A stretch of 64,000 nt of DNA from Myxococcaceae bacterium (GCA_016793095.1 JAEUJQ010000083.1:233919-297918); one strand, 5' to 3'; counted from the first letter of the stretch, positions 40,901 to 48,393 are shown. Numbers and translations are program-made. The notes: a model not told the origin generated them from the sequence alone.

Positions 40901-40917
40901 TGCGCTACGCGCGCTGA
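37915..40917 (+). CDS. Cys-rich repeat surface lipoprotein with propeller-like C-terminus
   Basis: This 1000-residue protein begins with a signal peptide ending in SGFAC, an approximate lipobox. A small Cys cluster (NCPGCCDARGQC) and a Gly/Ala/Ser stalk of about 80 residues (nucleotides 38135-38395) follow. Nucleotides about 38396-39810 encode repeated Cys modules in which CDGTSC, NAGFxxCxGxC and SPCPTDPNG recur with a period of about 80 residues alternating two subtypes; the modules should form a disulfide-rich rod. Residues about 635-1000 are beta-rich with a terminal HVVYYSSSDYRLRYAR, typical of bacterial beta-propeller-like domains. The layout suggests an adhesin or surface sensor. No catalytic motif is seen. 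The ATG at 37915 is the first to give a signal peptide. Confidence 0.88.
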   Translation: MITHARILLLALTLGSGFACAPPAPAPVCSSANCPGCCDARGQCQSGLEGAACGVSGSRCLVCDRCILGVCGIDNIGGGFSSSAGGQAGGFGGGEGGGEAGGSAGGAVLGGGAAGGGVAMGGGAGGGGGVAGGGSAAGGSAAGGAGGGVVTGGGSAGGSATCGLGLTSCASGCVDLTNDERNCGQCGRACGSGLVCSTSQCVSLPADCRQGAPCPSGYFCEGSTGRCEEGCNSNSQCPSMDCDLTTHTCRCAPGQHRCASVCAADLDVQSCGMRCVACPGAPNGVATCDGTSCGVRCNAGFESCGGACAACPTTGVIQTGCAGSSCVAVACATGFHLCSGQCVSNTSVSSCGGSCSPCPTDPNGIAVCNGTTCGKQCNAGFRECQGACSQCPSDPNGTSTACSGTACVLAGCAAGFHLCNGACVPNTATATCGSSCSPCPTDPNGTPTCDGFSCGFSCNANHRACQGACALCPSDPNASGTTCSGAQCIQVCAPGFHRCNGVCVSNTSTATCGASCSPCPTDPNGVAGCNGTSCTLSCGTGYHACGSTCALNTSTSTCGSRCTPCATDPNGVTACDGTSCSLTCNTGFTSCGGVCASCPTGPGVAGTTCQGTQCVATACNAGYRRCATGCCPWQIEVIEQVGRAFYANATSYFLLPAPHLALVNGSPVVAYGSVSSGQASFIGSGSKIRYAVRSTAGTWSISDVYGTTSTCVAGTEHLGDTDDRPWLVTTGTEAFIAFNKRDNETTGVSQLLLARGPVGGGTFTVEQAWAGNWITQASLFLNGTTPEIAFSHRLGTSDNRLAWVTRSFGWSTPENVFTYGLIGGLPYWHPIAGRNGSAPSIIYGHYGEILRATKSGSTWSSSLLQGSPCGSSTGCGGADVSQTSNGLWMSASRFTNINGTEIIIKRVDSGASYPTAWRTQSNGPIVSAVDPTNFSNPLQAAYIEAGALKVVKAIGAGVWESSTIATGVDPRGGIDIEVDSSGNPHVVYYSSSDYRLRYAR

Positions 40918-40929
40918 GGGATGGTGCTG

Positions 40930-41003
40930 CGCGCCCAGAGGGATTCGAACCCCCGACCCTCGGCTTCGAAGGCCGATGCTCTATCCAGCTGAGCTATAGG
41001 CGC
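40930..41003 (-). tRNA. tRNA-Arg (anticodon TCG)
   Basis: On the minus strand the 74-base gene folds as a cloverleaf: acceptor GCGCCTA pairs with TGGGCGC (one G-T pair), D arm AGCTCAGCTGGATAGAGC, anticodon stem TCGGC/GCCGA around CTTCGAA, and T arm GGGGGTTCGAATCCCTC. The anticodon TCG decodes CGA. CCA is not encoded. It lies 12 bases upstream of the tRNA-Arg in reverse order of tRNA-His, and both read leftward. Confidence 0.95.
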
Positions 41004-41015
41004 AGATCCTGCGAG

Positions 41016-41089
41016 GGCGATGGACCGGGATTGAACCGGCAACCCCAGGAGTCACAATCCTGTGCTCTACCAATTGAGCTACCACCGCC
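41016..41089 (-). tRNA. tRNA-His (anticodon GTG)
   Basis: The minus-strand cloverleaf has acceptor GGCGGTG pairing with CATCGCC (one G-T pair), a D arm AGCTCAATTGGTAGAGC, anticodon stem CAGGA/TCCTG around TTGTGAC, and T arm GCCGGTTCAATCCCGGT. The anticodon GTG and 5' G with terminal C are as expected for the G-1:C73 identity of tRNA-His. CCA is not encoded. It is transcribed first in a pair with tRNA-Arg, 12 bases downstream. Confidence 0.95.
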
Positions 41090-41160
41090 AGAAACAACTC
41101 CGAATTCGGCCGCGCACCTACCGGACGTGAGCAGCCCCGTCAACATGACAAGGTGGCCGG

Positions 41161-42348
41161 TCAGCGACGCCCCCAGTGCGCTGCGACCGCCATGCCGACG
41201 ACGATGAGCCAGGGCGGCGCCTTCCAGTGCTCGAGCAGCAGGAACGCTCCCAGCACGAGCGCCACGTCCGTCCGGTCGCGAACGCTCTCGGTCATCACCG
41301 GAGAGTAGAGGGCTGCGAGCAACACTCCGACGACCGACGCGTTCGCCCCAGCCAGCGCAGCCTGCGCCCACACCTTCGAGCGCAGCTGATGCCAGAAAGG
41401 CAGCGCGCCGCCGACGAGCAGCCAGGCGGGCAGGAAAATGGCCAGCAGGCACCACGCGCCGTTCGCCCAGTCCGGAGCCCCCGGCGTCATCACGGCGCCC
41501 AGGTACGCCGAGAACGCGAAGAGGGGTCCGGGCAGCGCCTGGGCGGCGCCGTAGCCAGCGAGGAACTGGTCGTCGCTCAACCAGCCCCGCGGCACGAGCT
41601 CGCTGCGCAGGAGCGGCAGCACGACGTGCCCACCACCGAAGACGAGCGACCCCGATCGATAGAAGGCATCGAACACGGCGACGCGCCGATCGGCTGACAG
41701 CTCCGCGAGCACCGGCAGCCCCACGAGGAGCGCGATGAACGAGGCGAGGGCGAGGGCGGCAGCGAGGCGCCCTCGCACCCCCTGGGACGACCCAGCGGGT
41801 GGTGTCGCCGCGCCCCGGTACAGCAGCCACCCGGCGAAGGCCCCGGCACCGATGACGGCGAGCTGCACGGCCGCGCCAGGAACCACGAGCAGCACCGCCG
41901 CCGCGGTGATGGCCAGCGAGATCCGGGCGCGATCGACGCACAGCTTCCGCCCCATGCCCCAGACCGCCTGCGCGACCACCGCGACCGCCGCCAGCTTGAG
42001 CCCGTGGAGCCAGCCGGCGCCCTCGCCCAGCGCCCCCTGCGAGACGCCGTACGCGAAGGCGATCATCAGCACCGCCGAGGGGAGCGTGAAGCACACCGAC
42101 GCGACGAGCGCTCCCGCGAGGCCCGCCCGGTGCATGCCCAGCGCGAAGACGACCTGGCTGCTCGCCGGTCCGGGCAGGAACTGGCAGAGCGTGACGAGAT
42201 CGCCGTAGTGCGAGTCGTCGAGCCAGCGCCGTCGCTCGACGAACTCGGCGCGGAAGAAGCCGAGGTGGGCGATCGGCCCGCCGAAGGACTGGCTCCCCAG
42301 CCGCAAGAAGAGCCAGGCAAGCTCGAGCAGGCGGCTGGTGGCGCTCAT
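41161..42348 (-). CDS. chrA: Chromate transporter ChrA family (two-domain)
   Basis: This 395-residue polytopic protein has the family hallmarks in both homologous halves: LGSQSFGGPIAHLGFFRAEFVERRRWL with QFLPGPASSQ in the first, and FGGGHVVLPLLRSELV with AQALPGPLF in the second. Two-domain ChrA proteins export chromate or related oxyanions. It is the last gene of a three-gene run behind a PadR regulator and an MFS exporter; its start at 42348 overlaps the MFS stop by 4 bases. The real substrate is unproven; chromate is the family default. Confidence 0.92.
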   Translation of the reverse strand: MSATSRLLELAWLFLRLGSQSFGGPIAHLGFFRAEFVERRRWLDDSHYGDLVTLCQFLPGPASSQVVFALGMHRAGLAGALVASVCFTLPSAVLMIAFAYGVSQGALGEGAGWLHGLKLAAVAVVAQAVWGMGRKLCVDRARISLAITAAAVLLVVPGAAVQLAVIGAGAFAGWLLYRGAATPPAGSSQGVRGRLAAALALASFIALLVGLPVLAELSADRRVAVFDAFYRSGSLVFGGGHVVLPLLRSELVPRGWLSDDQFLAGYGAAQALPGPLFAFSAYLGAVMTPGAPDWANGAWCLLAIFLPAWLLVGGALPFWHQLRSKVWAQAALAGANASVVGVLLAALYSPVMTESVRDRTDVALVLGAFLLLEHWKAPPWLIVVGMAVAAHWGRR

Positions 42349-43580
42349 GCGCCGAGCCGCTCGAGCCGGGCCAGCCGCCGACCGACGAAGATCAGCACCG
42401 GGACCGCCGCGAGCTGTGCCCCAGCGGAGAAGATCGCGAGCGACGTCAAGGAGCGCTCGTACAGCAGGCCCATCAGCGTGCTCCCGACCCACCACGCCAG
42501 GCCGAACAGCGCGAAGAAGACCCCGTACGCACGCCCACGCTCGTGCTTCGGCACGAGCTTCGCGATGGCGGCCTTGAAGATCGAGTCCTGGGCGCCCATG
42601 CCGACGGCCCAGCACGCGGCGCCGGCGATGAGGAGCGAAGGCGAGGGCTCGAGGAACACCAGCGGCGCGAAGGCGGCCGACACGGCGCTCGTCACCGCCA
42701 GCACCAGCAGTCCGTGCCGATCGAAGAGCGCACCGAAGCCCAGCGCGCCCAGCGCGTCGATGGCCATCACGCCCGCGTAGAGCAGCGGCAGCTCGCCGGC
42801 CGTCAAGAGCCCCGCGCGACTCGCGTGGTAGGCGAGCAGGGCCCAGTCGGCGAAGCCGAGCGCGAGCAGCATCGCCCCGGCGACGTACCAGTGAAACAGG
42901 CGACCCACCGGCGCGCGGGGCTGCTCCGCCTGCTCGAAGTGCTCGGGGTTCGGGTACCTCGCGCGCGCGCTGAAGACGCACGCCAGGTTCGCCACCACGG
43001 GCACCAGCAGCACCAGGAAGGCGACGCGGTACTGCGTCGAGACCGCCTCGCCTCTCGCGACCCAGAGCGCAGATGCCGTGAGCAGCGGGCCGCTGACCGC
43101 GCCGATCTGATCGAGCGCCTCCTCGATGCCGAAGCTCTTCCCGAGGCCAGCCTGGCTGGCGGCATACGAGACGATCGTCGAGCGCGCCGGGCTGCGAATG
43201 GCCTTCCCGATGCGCTCGAGGAGCAAGAGGCCCACCGCCGCCTGCCAGCTCCCGACGAGCGCGAGGCCGGGCACGGCGACGAGGTTGACCGCGTAGCCGC
43301 CGATCACGAGGGGCCACCACGCGCGGGTGCGGTCGGCGATCCGGCCCGTGACGAGGCGCAGCCCATAGCCCAGGAACTCACCGAGGCCGGCCGCGAAGCC
43401 CACCGCCGTGGCGCTCGCGCCCAGCACCGCGAGCCACGGTCCCACCAGCCCCCGCGCCCCCTCGTAGGTCATGTCGCCAAAGAGGGCGACGACGCCCATC
43501 AACACGATGAAGGCGCGCGCGCGCTTCGGCGTCTCGGCCGGCTCGGTCCCGGCGCGCGGCGCTGCCTGGAGCCCGCTCAC
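42345..43580 (-). CDS. MFS transporter
   Basis: This 411-residue protein shows about 12 membrane spans and the major facilitator pattern: LMGVVALFGDMTYEGARGL in helix 1, the loop motif RIADRTRAWWP between helices 2 and 3, and a repeated second half starting after residue 200. It resembles the MFS proteins often encoded beside chrA. Both ends overlap neighbours by four bases (padR upstream, chrA downstream), so the three products are translationally linked. The substrate is unknown. Confidence 0.9.
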   Translation of the reverse strand: MSGLQAAPRAGTEPAETPKRARAFIVLMGVVALFGDMTYEGARGLVGPWLAVLGASATAVGFAAGLGEFLGYGLRLVTGRIADRTRAWWPLVIGGYAVNLVAVPGLALVGSWQAAVGLLLLERIGKAIRSPARSTIVSYAASQAGLGKSFGIEEALDQIGAVSGPLLTASALWVARGEAVSTQYRVAFLVLLVPVVANLACVFSARARYPNPEHFEQAEQPRAPVGRLFHWYVAGAMLLALGFADWALLAYHASRAGLLTAGELPLLYAGVMAIDALGALGFGALFDRHGLLVLAVTSAVSAAFAPLVFLEPSPSLLIAGAACWAVGMGAQDSIFKAAIAKLVPKHERGRAYGVFFALFGLAWWVGSTLMGLLYERSLTSLAIFSAGAQLAAVPVLIFVGRRLARLERLGA

Positions 43581-43894
43581 CGTCGCCTCCTCACCACCTC
43601 GTCGTAGAGCTCGGCCACCTCACGGCGGAGCTCGGTCAGCAGCCGCCTGCCGGCCGGGGTGATGCGGAAGCTCTGCCGCGCGCGCGCGTGGTCGGCCTTC
43701 CCACTGCGGCGAAGCCAGCCGTGGCGCTCCATGCGCGCGAGGGCGGGGTAGAGGGTGCCGGGGCTGAGGGCGTGTCCGTGCTCGGCGAGCTCTGCCAACA
43801 GCCAGGTGCCCCACACCTCATGCGCCGCGGCGTGGTGGAGGATGTGGATCTTCCAGATCCCCAGACGGATCTCCCGGTCGGCGGCCTCGAGCAT
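43577..43894 (-). CDS. PadR-family transcriptional regulator
   Basis: This 105-residue winged-helix protein matches PadR: LHHAAAHEVWGTWLLAELAEHGHALSPGTLYPALARMERHGWL is the N-terminal helix-turn-helix and wing, and the short C-terminal helix (REVAELYDEVV) is the dimerisation arm of the small PadR-s2 type. ATG 43894 is favoured because it sits inside a clear palindrome and upstream codons are Arg-rich. It is first in the operon with the MFS and ChrA genes, so it probably represses its own unit and responds to a substrate of the pumps. Confidence 0.9.
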   Translation of the reverse strand: MLEAADREIRLGIWKIHILHHAAAHEVWGTWLLAELAEHGHALSPGTLYPALARMERHGWLRRSGKADHARARQSFRITPAGRRLLTELRREVAELYDEVVRRRR

Positions 43895-43908
43895 TACGAC
43901 AACCGTAA
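43894..43908 (-). promoter_or_regulatory. Probable PadR operator overlapping the padR start codon
   Basis: A perfect inverted repeat TTACG-acaac-CGTAA covers the first base of the padR start and the bases just upstream. A further CGTAA half-site lies at 43917-43921. The palindrome's size and position fit an autoregulatory PadR site that would block initiation for the whole padR-MFS-chrA unit. Confidence 0.6.
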
Positions 43909-44028
43909 ACGGGCTTCGTAACCACGGCAACCGCCACCGTCGCAAAGACCACGGCCCCCGGCGCCGAGGGAATGAGCGCGCCGAGAGCCGTGTGGAAGGC
44001 AGGGCCTTCCGAGGTTCGACAAGTCGCC

Positions 44029-46041
44029 TCAGCGGACCTTGTGCGACAGCTCCACCGAGAACTCCTTGCCGGGGCCGTGGCAGACCGCGCACGACTCGTT
44101 GCCGTTGTAGGTCTGCACGAAGAAGTGCGCCTCGGCGGCCGCTGAGTCATGGCACGAGCTGCAGACCGAGGCCCAGGTGCGCACGGCCACAGGGGACAGC
44201 GGGTGGCTGCGCTCCGCCGGCTGCTTCCACGCCGTGTTCGTCGCGCCGTGGCACTTGGTGCACTCCGACACGCCGCCCTTGAACGACGGGAAGCCGATGG
44301 TGTCGTACGTCACCGTGTACGGGGTCCCGAGGAAGACACCGTTCACCACGTAGGGACGAGACAGCTCCTTGCCGGCGTGCACGCGGTGCAGCAGGGTGCG
44401 GAAGTCCATCGTGGCGCCGGGCGTCGCGCCGACGAACCACGCGGAGTAGGTGAACTTCGGCCCGTCTTCGACGCCCGGGGAGTTGTGACACGTGAGGCAG
44501 GTGTCGAGCCCACGGCGACCGAAGCCGTGCGCGGCGATGTCGTTGTGGCACGCGTTGCAGGTGTCGCCCGACGAGATCACCGCGCGAGGCTGCACGGTGG
44601 TGGCCGCTCCGAAGAGGAAGTTGCGCTGCGCCGGCTTCGCCATCATGCGATACGTGGTGTTGTCGTTCGTCCACACGTCCCAGCTCTGCGTCGTGGTGAG
44701 CACGCCTGCTGGTGTCACGGTGAAGTCCCGGTTCGCCCACATCGCGACCGTGTACGTTCCGTCGAGCAGCGGCAGGCCCTTCCAGTCGCCCCAGGTCTGA
44801 TCGACCTCGTCCGTGTCGGCGATCGGCGCGGGGAAGCGGGCCTGGGCCGTGTCAGTCGGACCGCGCTTCCACCCGAAGCGCCCGTCAGTGCGGTAGGTGA
44901 CGACGACCGCGTTGCCGGCGGTGAAGCGGCCCGCGAGGGCGGTGAGCTCACCGGTCGCGACGTTCGAGATCGTGTAGTCCGTGCCCTCTCGCCGCGCGCT
45001 CAGCGTCGCCTCTTGAATGCTCGCGCCCTGCGAGTGCGCGTAGCGGAGCACCGTCGTGAAGTAGACGCGGTCGAACGCGCCCAGATCCGCGCCGTTCTGA
45101 TCGCTGGTCGTCTGCAGCCGGCCGATCTGCGCGTACTCCTCCGTCGGCTGGCCCAGGTCGATGACGACGCGGTCACCCACCGCGAACCCCGCGTTCGCGC
45201 CGAGGTCGACCACCACGTGCCGCTGGAACTCCGCGCTCGCGACCTGCAGGACGCCAGGCGTCGCGAGCAGCGCGGTCCGCTCGTCTGCCGGCCCCAGTAG
45301 CGGGAGCGCGTCGATCTCGTCGAGGAAGAGCGTGCCACCGTCAGCCGCCTCGAGCCGGCCCACACGCCGGCGATCGGTCCCTGTCGAACCGGGAGCCTGA
45401 CCGAACATCTCTGCCTCGAACTGCGCCTCGGGGATCGCCGCGCAGTTGACGATGACGAGCGGCCCGCCCGCCCTTGCGCTGGCCTGATGAATCAGGCGGG
45501 CAGCGAGCTCCTTGCCAGTGCCTGGCTCGCCGAGCAGCAGCACGTTCACCTGGCTCGACGCCGCGGCGGCGACTCTGGCCCTCACGAGCTGCAGCTGCGG
45601 TGACTTCCCGACGAGGGTCTGCTCGAGGCCCTCGACGCCCTCGGCGCGGGCCTTCTCGACGCGCAGCCTGAACTGCACCTCGTCGCGCACGGAGCCCAGT
45701 CGCAGCAGCAGCTCGTCCATCTCGAAGGGCTTGAGCACGTAGTCCCGAACGCCCCCTCGCATCACGGCGACGGCCTGTTCGGTGTCGGCGAAGGCGGTCA
45801 TCAGGACGACCGCCGGCGCAGGCTCGAGCGCACGTGCGAGGCGGAACAGGGTGACGCCGTCGACGCCCGGCAGTCGTACGTCGGAGAGCATGATGTCGAA
45901 GCGCGCCGAGGTGAGCAGCCGTTGTGCCTGGGCGCCGGTCTCACACTCCGTCACCAGGTAGCCCGCGTCTTCGAGCGCGTCGCGCACAGGCACGCGCACG
46001 ATGCGGTCGTCTTCCACCAGCAGAATCCTCAGCGCGGGCAC
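44029..46041 (-). CDS. Chimeric gene: response regulator/AAA+ N-terminus fused to multiheme cytochrome C-terminus
   Basis: One open frame of 670 codons joins two unrelated proteins. Residues 1-120 are a receiver domain (D54 phospho-acceptor in MLSDVRL, K104 in VLKPF). Residues about 145-250 are the first part of a sigma-54-activator-type AAA+ domain, with Walker A GEPGTGKE (171-178) and Walker B GGTLFLDEID (236-244), but without a GAFTGA loop. The AAA+ fold stops near 250; the sensor regions and the DNA-binding domain are missing. From about 265 the sequence is the C-terminal part of an OmcA/MtrC-type outer-membrane multiheme cytochrome with five heme sites (CNACH, CLTCH, CTKCH, CSSCH, CAVCH; 44079-44559). 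No signal peptide precedes the hemes, so they could not mature. This is either a deletion fusion or an assembly join. Confidence 0.85.
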   Translation of the reverse strand: MPALRILLVEDDRIVRVPVRDALEDAGYLVTECETGAQAQRLLTSARFDIMLSDVRLPGVDGVTLFRLARALEPAPAVVLMTAFADTEQAVAVMRGGVRDYVLKPFEMDELLLRLGSVRDEVQFRLRVEKARAEGVEGLEQTLVGKSPQLQLVRARVAAAASSQVNVLLLGEPGTGKELAARLIHQASARAGGPLVIVNCAAIPEAQFEAEMFGQAPGSTGTDRRRVGRLEAADGGTLFLDEIDALPLLGPADERTALLATPGVLQVASAEFQRHVVVDLGANAGFAVGDRVVIDLGQPTEEYAQIGRLQTTSDQNGADLGAFDRVYFTTVLRYAHSQGASIQEATLSARREGTDYTISNVATGELTALAGRFTAGNAVVVTYRTDGRFGWKRGPTDTAQARFPAPIADTDEVDQTWGDWKGLPLLDGTYTVAMWANRDFTVTPAGVLTTTQSWDVWTNDNTTYRMMAKPAQRNFLFGAATTVQPRAVISSGDTCNACHNDIAAHGFGRRGLDTCLTCHNSPGVEDGPKFTYSAWFVGATPGATMDFRTLLHRVHAGKELSRPYVVNGVFLGTPYTVTYDTIGFPSFKGGVSECTKCHGATNTAWKQPAERSHPLSPVAVRTWASVCSSCHDSAAAEAHFFVQTYNGNESCAVCHGPGKEFSVELSHKVR

Positions 46042-46062
46042 CCGCCAACCCTAACGCAGCGA

Positions 46063-47049
46063 TCATGCGTCGGCTCGCGTTCGTTGCCCGCGCCGCGTGA
46101 CGGGGTGCGCGGCGGGCTGCGGCCTCGACACCACCAGGCGCGCGCGCTGTGGCGCCGGGCCGACCCGCACCGTCATGCCCGAGGTGAAGCGCAGGCAGTC
46201 GGCCTCCATGCCGTCGGAGAAGATGGTGCCTGTTTGCGGCATCAGCGACTCGAGCTGCAGCGTCGCTGCGCCGTCGAGCCAGCCCACCACGTTCGTGGCC
46301 TGCGAGTGCTTCGAGAGGAACGGCTCGCGGACGACGTAGAAGAGGCGCGGGTCGTTCCACGCCATCTGCATCGGCGCGATCGGCTTGCCGCCGAAGAACG
46401 CGCCCACCCGCTCGGCCATCGTGCGCACCGACGACAACCACCCCGTGGACCCCGCGCCCGTCGAGACGATCACCCCGCTCGAGGACTGGCGTTCGTGCGC
46501 CTGCGTTGCGCCGACCCACAGCCGGTAGTGCGCCGACTGGTGCGTCGTCTCGCCGATGAACAGATCGTTGAACGCCAGCAGCGTCTGCCCGTCGCTCGTC
46601 TGCGCGCGCGCCAGCGTCACCTCGGCCAGCGGCATCTGCCCCTCGATGGTCCGGCTCACCGCTGCGCGCGCCTGCGCCACGCTGAAGGGCAGCAGCTTGC
46701 CGTCGAAGCGCGACGGGTCCGGGTTCACGCCCACGAGGGGCTGGGCGCCGACGTACTTCGCGGTGTTCGCCACCAGGCCGTCCTGGCCCGCCGCCACCAC
46801 GAGGTCCGTCGCGCCGAAGCGGTAGGTGGACAACAACGAGCGCTCGAGCCGCTGCGTCGGCACGCCCAGCTCGAGCTCGCGCTCCAGGGTGTCGATGGCC
46901 TGGCGGTAGGTGTCGTCCTCCTTCGCGTAGTCCTCGAAGTCGAGGCCCGCGTGCTCGAGGTAGAACTTCGCCTGCGCGCGGGTGTTGAACCGCTCGATGA
47001 GGCCCTGCAGCCGGGTCTTGCGGGTGACGAGCACGAGCTTCTCGAACAT
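46063..47049 (-). CDS. NAD-kinase-fold protein with degenerate signature
   Basis: This 328-residue protein aligns with NAD/diacylglycerol kinase-fold enzymes. The usual GGDGT reads G88-Q-D90-G-L in VAAGQDGLVANTAKY, followed by GVNPDPSRFDGKLLPF in place of GVNLGxLGF. The catalytic Asp is kept, as are FNDLFIGE and SSSGVIVSTGAGSTGW, the ND and S/T-G-S-T elements. It may therefore bind NAD(P) or another nucleotide with altered specificity. The ATG at 47049 is preceded by GGGAG and lies 24 bases after the stop of the SPFH gene, so the two form an operon. The window also has a canonical nadK at 19103, so this is not the housekeeping enzyme. Confidence 0.85.
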   Translation of the reverse strand: MFEKLVLVTRKTRLQGLIERFNTRAQAKFYLEHAGLDFEDYAKEDDTYRQAIDTLERELELGVPTQRLERSLLSTYRFGATDLVVAAGQDGLVANTAKYVGAQPLVGVNPDPSRFDGKLLPFSVAQARAAVSRTIEGQMPLAEVTLARAQTSDGQTLLAFNDLFIGETTHQSAHYRLWVGATQAHERQSSSGVIVSTGAGSTGWLSSVRTMAERVGAFFGGKPIAPMQMAWNDPRLFYVVREPFLSKHSQATNVVGWLDGAATLQLESLMPQTGTIFSDGMEADCLRFTSGMTVRVGPAPQRARLVVSRPQPAAHPVTRRGQRTRADA

Positions 47050-47073
47050 GACGGATCTCCCAGGCACCGCGAG

Positions 47074-48039
47074 TCACTTCCCGTTCGGCAGCGCCGGCTG
47101 CATGAGCGCCTTGAGCAGGTCGGGGCTCATGTTCAGCTCGCCGATCTTCTGCGCGTTCTCGGCCAGCTCGCGGAAGGCGACGGCGATCATCGACGCCGGA
47201 TCCATGCGGCTGGTGGAGAGCGCCTGCAGCGTCTTCCAGTCGAGCTCGCGGATCGGCCCCAGCGTCTTGTCGAGCGTGTACGCCTGGGCGTCGGCGAGCG
47301 TGCGCTCGTTGGCGGCCTTCTGCTCGAGCAGCTTCTCGCGCTCCTTCTCCATCGCGATGTCGGCGGCCATCTTCGTCTCGCGAATGTGGCGCCGCTTCTG
47401 CTCGACCATGATCTCGGTCTCGAGCTCGCTCTGCTTCACGCGCCGCTCCTGCTCGACCGCCGCGGTGCGCCGCTCGTAGATCGCCTCGTCGCTCTGCCGC
47501 TGCAGGGCCTCACGCGCCTCGGCCTCGAGCGCGCGCGCCATTTCGGGCGTCGGTCGCAGCGACAGCACCGCCACCGACAGCACCTCGACGCCCAGCATCT
47601 GCACCGCCTCGGACGAGCGCAGCCCGGCCAGCACCGCCTTCTCGAGCGCCTCGGAGCGGGTGAGCCCTTCGCGCAGCGGCCACTGCTGCAGCGACGTGCG
47701 GGTGAGGATCTGCGCCGCGTAGACGAGCCGGTCAGTGAGCTTCTGGGGATCCTCCGAACGGTACGCTCCCGCGGGCGTCACCGAGTAGTCCATCAGCGCG
47801 GCCAGCTTCTTCGGCTCGGCCACCCGGAACGTCAGCTGCCCCTGCACCGTCACCTGCTGGAAGTCCGCGGTCACCTCGGTGAACGCGAAGGGCACGTCGA
47901 CGCTCGCCATCGGCACCTGCACCAGCGTCGTCGTCGGCTCCCAGTAGAAGAACGACAGCCCTCCGCCCTCGCGCTTCAGCCGGCTGCCCTTGAACTGCAT
48001 CACCCACGTCGTCGGCGCTGCCTTCATGTACCGGATCAC
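47074..48039 (-). CDS. SPFH/band 7 domain protein (soluble)
   Basis: This 321-residue protein has an SPFH domain in the first 190 residues (VDVPFAFTEVTADFQQVTVQGQLTFRV) and then a long charged coiled coil (about 195-260: EAEAREALQRQSDEAIYERR and following). Unlike stomatins and HflK/C it has no N-terminal membrane span, so it should form a soluble or peripherally attached ring. The start is GTG at 48039 with a perfect AAGGAGG six bases upstream (48046-48052). It is cotranscribed with the NAD-kinase-like gene from a promoter flanked by two palindromes. The partner and role are unknown. Confidence 0.9.
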   Translation of the reverse strand: MIRYMKAAPTTWVMQFKGSRLKREGGGLSFFYWEPTTTLVQVPMASVDVPFAFTEVTADFQQVTVQGQLTFRVAEPKKLAALMDYSVTPAGAYRSEDPQKLTDRLVYAAQILTRTSLQQWPLREGLTRSEALEKAVLAGLRSSEAVQMLGVEVLSVAVLSLRPTPEMARALEAEAREALQRQSDEAIYERRTAAVEQERRVKQSELETEIMVEQKRRHIRETKMAADIAMEKEREKLLEQKAANERTLADAQAYTLDKTLGPIRELDWKTLQALSTSRMDPASMIAVAFRELAENAQKIGELNMSPDLLKALMQPALPNGK

Positions 48040-48056
48040 GTGCTGCCTCCTTGTTT

Positions 48057-48103
48057 GAGTCGATATGACTCTAACGGCGCCAACAAAAGAGTCAATCTGA
48101 CTA
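48057..48103 (-). promoter_or_regulatory. Promoter with two GAGTC-N5-GACT operators for the SPFH/NADK-like operon
   Basis: Read on the minus strand, TTGACT (48090-48095) and TAGAGT (48068-48073) are separated by 16 bases and form a good sigma-70-type promoter. Two inverted repeats overlap it: a perfect one, GAGTC-GATAT-GACTC (48057-48071), covers the -10 and start region; a near-perfect one, GAGTC-AATCT-GACTA (48089-48103), covers the -35. Their centres are 32 bases apart, close to three helical turns, so one protein could sit on the same face at both. The expected transcript start is near 48061, giving a 22-base leader with AAGGAGG. Confidence 0.65.
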
Positions 48104-48192
48104 TTCCTTCAGGTAGGGCACACTGTGAGACGAGGTGAGAGTCGACGACGGCACCCTGAGACCGAAGGCGAAGTCGAGCTGGAGCGTGGGAC

Positions 48193-48393
48193 ATGAGCTG
48201 GGTGAAGACGGACGATGGGCGGCAGGATCACGAGTGCGATCGCTGCGGGGCACGACCGACCGACGCGGCGCCGTTCGGGATCTGGGCCGTGGTGCTGTTG
48301 CCGGCGCCCGAGAACGCGAAGCACTTCTGCGCGACGTGTCTGCCGGTGTTGCGGGTCGCGCTCGATCAGGCGATGGCAGCGCCGGGACGATGA
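48193..48393 (+). CDS. Small protein with two CxxC motifs
   Basis: This 66-residue protein carries HECDRCGAR and HFCATCLPV, two C-x2-C knuckles about 30 residues apart, as in small zinc ribbons. Its stop overlaps the next ATG (ATGA), so it is likely cotranslated with the acetyltransferase. No family is recognised. Its short length makes the call moderate. Confidence 0.6.
   Translation: MSWVKTDDGRQDHECDRCGARPTDAAPFGIWAVVLLPAPENAKHFCATCLPVLRVALDQAMAAPGR

Noticed and set aside
46063..47049. Calling this gene a second housekeeping NAD kinase
   Set aside because: The GGDGT signature is changed to GQDGL and the NxGxLGF element is absent, while a canonical nadK is present at 19103.
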